Assembly: GCF_024259515.1 (NCBI RefSeq)
Contig: NZ_JANBWE010000001.1
Span: forward strand, 496,001-560,000
DNA: 64,000 nt
DNA from: Salirhabdus salicampi
GTDB taxonomy: Bacteria > Bacillota > Bacilli > Bacillales > Alkalibacillaceae
Direction: 5' to 3'
The translations under genes and the position numbers were made by a program. Shown here piece after piece: positions 62,068-64,000 of the stretch (its first letter is position 1; each line of letters opens with the position of its first letter). The notes beneath the pieces are model-generated. The model searched no databases, was not told the DNA's origin, and saw only the letters and a list, made by a program, of their open reading frames with translations.

Positions 62068-62160
62068 GATTTACTATAGAAAGTACTTATACAATCGGTA
62101 TGTTGAGAATAAAAATGTATCATGGACAATGGTATTGTAATTCGATTGGTAGGTGAAGCA

Positions 62161-63036
62161 ATGCGAAATTATCTTTTATTCCTTCTTGTCGTTGGATTCG
62201 TTTTTGTTACTGCTTGTTCCGATGATAAAAAAGCATCAATACTGGTAGAAAAAGAACCGATTCAGTTAACAGAGCAATATAGTGGAGATGTGGAAGGGTT
62301 TGCTATTAAATATAAAAGTGGCCAATTAACAATTGCGGGATATATTCTTATGCCAAAGCAAATGAAGAAAGACGCTCCTGTTGTTGTGTTTAATCATGGG
62401 GGGGTTCTTGATTCTGGAGCAATAACGAAAAGTATGCTTGAAAAGCTAGCCTATTGGCCCAGTGAAGGATACATATTGTTAGCTTCCCAATACCGAGGAG
62501 TTGCCGGAAGTGAAGGAGAATTCTCGTTTGGGGACGGGGAAGTTACAGATGTGTTGAATTTACTAAAGGTTGTACCTGAAATCGAAGGTGCAGATGAAGA
62601 TAATATATTTATGTATGGCTTATCTAGAGGTGGTATGGTTACATATCAGGCGATAAAACGAGGGGCAAATATTAAAGCAGCTGCATCAGTAGCAGGTATT
62701 TCAGACTTAGTATCCGGTTACAATCAAGCCCCATCCTCTTTTAAATATTTTTTATATGAACGATTAGGCTTCTTAAAAGGAAATTTAGATTCCTACAAGG
62801 CGAGGTCTGCCGTCTATTGGGCCGATAAAATTGATGTTCCAATGTTATTAATTCACGCGAAGCATGATCCAGTTATTCCAATTGACCAAACGAAACGGTT
62901 AGCGAAAATGTTGGAAGCCGAACAAAAACAAGTAAAGTTAAGGATTTATGACAGTAAATACCATACATTGTCAGACCAAATCGATAATTACTTAGCCGAG
63001 GTGAAAACGTGGTTTGAACAATACGGGCAGTCATGA
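62161..63036 (+). CDS. Lipoprotein alpha/beta hydrolase (dipeptidyl-peptidase-like S9 fold)
   Basis: A 291-residue protein with a lipoprotein signal: hydrophobic stretch MRNYLLFLLVVGFVFVTAC, Cys at residue 19 (lipobox VTAC). Hydrolase triad: Ser in YGLSRGGMV, Asp in HAKHDPVIP, His in SKYHTLSD. VVFNHGG and GVAGSEGEF support the acyl-peptide hydrolase/prolyl oligopeptidase-like fold. Start after AGGTGAAG. Probably tethered outside the membrane; substrate (peptide or ester) unknown. Confidence 0.85.
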   Translation: MRNYLLFLLVVGFVFVTACSDDKKASILVEKEPIQLTEQYSGDVEGFAIKYKSGQLTIAGYILMPKQMKKDAPVVVFNHGGVLDSGAITKSMLEKLAYWPSEGYILLASQYRGVAGSEGEFSFGDGEVTDVLNLLKVVPEIEGADEDNIFMYGLSRGGMVTYQAIKRGANIKAAASVAGISDLVSGYNQAPSSFKYFLYERLGFLKGNLDSYKARSAVYWADKIDVPMLLIHAKHDPVIPIDQTKRLAKMLEAEQKQVKLRIYDSKYHTLSDQIDNYLAEVKTWFEQYGQS

Positions 63037-63056
63037 TGTACACCTTTGACCTATAT

Positions 63057-64000
63057 TTACTCTAATTTTTGGGTATGATCGAACTCGTGTAAGTTATGAT
63101 TTACACGGTAGCAACTTTTATCTTCCATTTTACATGTTTTTTTTAACATAGTTGCATTATAAACGATATCTTCTTTACTCTTGAAGTTGTAAACTTCATT
63201 TGTCACAGTTGCAATTGATATTGTCGTAATAGGGACTCTTTCCATTTGTCCGAATCTATTTTCTGAGATTACGTAACGATTTTGTAGATCCCGCTCATTA
63301 TAATATTCACTCATAGCTTCGTCGAAATCTTTTATAATCAATTTGCATATATATTGATAATGGTGATGATATAGTATAATGATAAAATCGTCACCTCCAA
63401 TATGGCCTAAGAAAGATTTTCCTTGTATACGTCTTCTCAATATGTCCGCGGTCCGCTTAATTAATTCGTCTCCTTTCGTAAAACCATATCGGTCGTTATA
63501 CGTTTTAAAATGGTCTATATCTATATATAAAATACAATACTCCCGTTCATTAATAACTTCATTCAATTTATCGTTGATAACATTATTTCCGGGTAGTCCG
63601 GTGAGTGGGTTTGAAAACCTGGCAAAATTAACTTGAATTTCTGCAAACTTAATTAGAAGTTCTCGTATACTTACTATCCCATGAAATTGGCCGTTTTTTG
63701 TGATAACGACATGGTCATATAGATTTGTACTTATTCGGTTCATGGCAAGTTTACTAGCTTTCGTAATATTAGTGGAGTATTCGACAATTAATGGTTTGTC
63801 ATTCATAACTAAATGTATTGGACGTCCCATATAAATGTTGTATCCATATAATGTACCGATTTCTTGGTAAAAGTGAGATCGCATAACAATACCTACTGGT
63901 ACGTGGTTAAGTAACACGACAATGCCGTGTAATGTTTTGTGCTTTTTAAAAATTTTATCTACGTTACGACTTTTCGTGGTAGGTGAAACACAAGGAACAG
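63057..64000 (-). CDS. CBS-GGDEF diguanylate cyclase (5' end cut by window edge)
   Basis: Open through the window edge with no start: upstream of the obvious internal GTG the frame continues in phase (VDKIFKKHKTLHGIVV), so the real N-terminus lies outside. The 313 visible residues start with a CBS-like pair (GIVMRSHFYQEIGTLYGYN, GQFHGIVSIRELLIKF). They continue with FARFSNPLTGLPGNNVIN and a GGDEF domain whose active motif is GGDDF. The known relatives of this layout have an EAL domain first (EAL-CBS-GGDEF), probably beyond the edge. No RxxD inhibitory site is visible. Convergent with the lipoprotein gene. Confidence 0.85.
   Translation of the reverse strand, partial: VPCVSPTTKSRNVDKIFKKHKTLHGIVVLLNHVPVGIVMRSHFYQEIGTLYGYNIYMGRPIHLVMNDKPLIVEYSTNITKASKLAMNRISTNLYDHVVITKNGQFHGIVSIRELLIKFAEIQVNFARFSNPLTGLPGNNVINDKLNEVINEREYCILYIDIDHFKTYNDRYGFTKGDELIKRTADILRRRIQGKSFLGHIGGDDFIIILYHHHYQYICKLIIKDFDEAMSEYYNERDLQNRYVISENRFGQMERVPITTISIATVTNEVYNFKSKEDIVYNATMLKKTCKMEDKSCYRVNHNLHEFDHTQKLE

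Noticed and set aside
63057-63917. GTG at 63917 as the true start of the GGDEF gene
   Set aside because: The frame continues upstream to the window edge with domain-like sequence, so the gene is cut rather than starting there.

Overview
The window comes from a low-GC, Gram-positive, endospore-forming member of the Bacillaceae. The evidence is AGGAGG-type ribosome binding sites with frequent TTG/GTG starts, a GbsR-GbsA glycine betaine module, a T-box-controlled ilv-leu operon with CcpA and CodY sites, CotF-type coat proteins beside an AdhB-like dehydrogenase (the B. subtilis adhB/yra arrangement), YteA, a class D sortase, and a SinI/SinR pair next to a tapA-sipW-tasA matrix operon. The genus cannot be named from sequence alone. 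No rRNA, tRNA, CRISPR array or intact transposase was seen.

Layout. 1-2.5 kb: gbsR (cut by the left edge) and gbsA, followed by a short relic where gbsB might be expected. 2.6-6.5 kb: fumarylacetoacetase-family protein, small membrane proteins, a broken alpha/beta hydrolase, a UPF0145 protein and a VOC protein. 6.8-13.6 kb: a c-di-GMP and partner-switching cluster: riboswitch 1 with terminator, fapA, STAS, DUF5317, riboswitch 2 with a 26-residue signal-peptide-like micro-ORF inside an 18-bp inverted repeat, an HD-GYP/RsbW-type kinase fusion, a second STAS and an SpoIIE-type PP2C phosphatase. 13.6-22.6 kb: WxL protein, racemase-like protein, DUF2268 protein, adhB with four coat-associated genes, CMD protein, AEC transporter, cupin-HD-GYP protein. 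22.9-27.9 kb: PAS-GGDEF-EAL protein, ABC transporter, and a membrane protein with a duplicated domain. 28.2-40.6 kb: ilvE-ilvD-[T-box]-ilvB-ilvH-ilvC-leuABCD-ilvA. 40.6-43.1 kb: riboswitch 3 controlling a PAS-GGDEF-EAL-PilZ protein. 43.1-46 kb: small stress- and coat-type genes. 45.9-50.5 kb: riboswitch 4 in front of a SinI-like antirepressor, then sinR, then (opposite strand) tapA-sipW-tasA and a TasA-like gene with an LPSTS sorting signal. 50.7-64 kb: DUF1028 protein, triple-PAS GGDEF-EAL protein, class D sortase, YteA, SAM riboswitch with metY, an interspersed repeat, an M23/LysM/G5 peptidase, a permease, a lipoprotein hydrolase and a CBS-GGDEF protein cut by the right edge.

How it fits together. 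The dominant theme is cyclic di-GMP: four class I (GEMM) riboswitches lie within about 39 kb, and six genes encode GGDEF, EAL or HD-GYP domains. Two outputs stand out. First, a riboswitch precedes sinI. The adjacent sinR product should bind the inverted GTTCTCT/AAAGAAC operator in front of tapA, giving a short route from c-di-GMP to the biofilm-matrix switch. Second, an HD-GYP domain is fused to an anti-sigma-factor-type kinase and followed by its expected antagonist and phosphatase, joining c-di-GMP turnover to partner switching. The TasA-like LPSTS protein and the class D sortase suggest that matrix fibres could be covalently anchored to the wall. These functional links are inferences from motifs and gene order.
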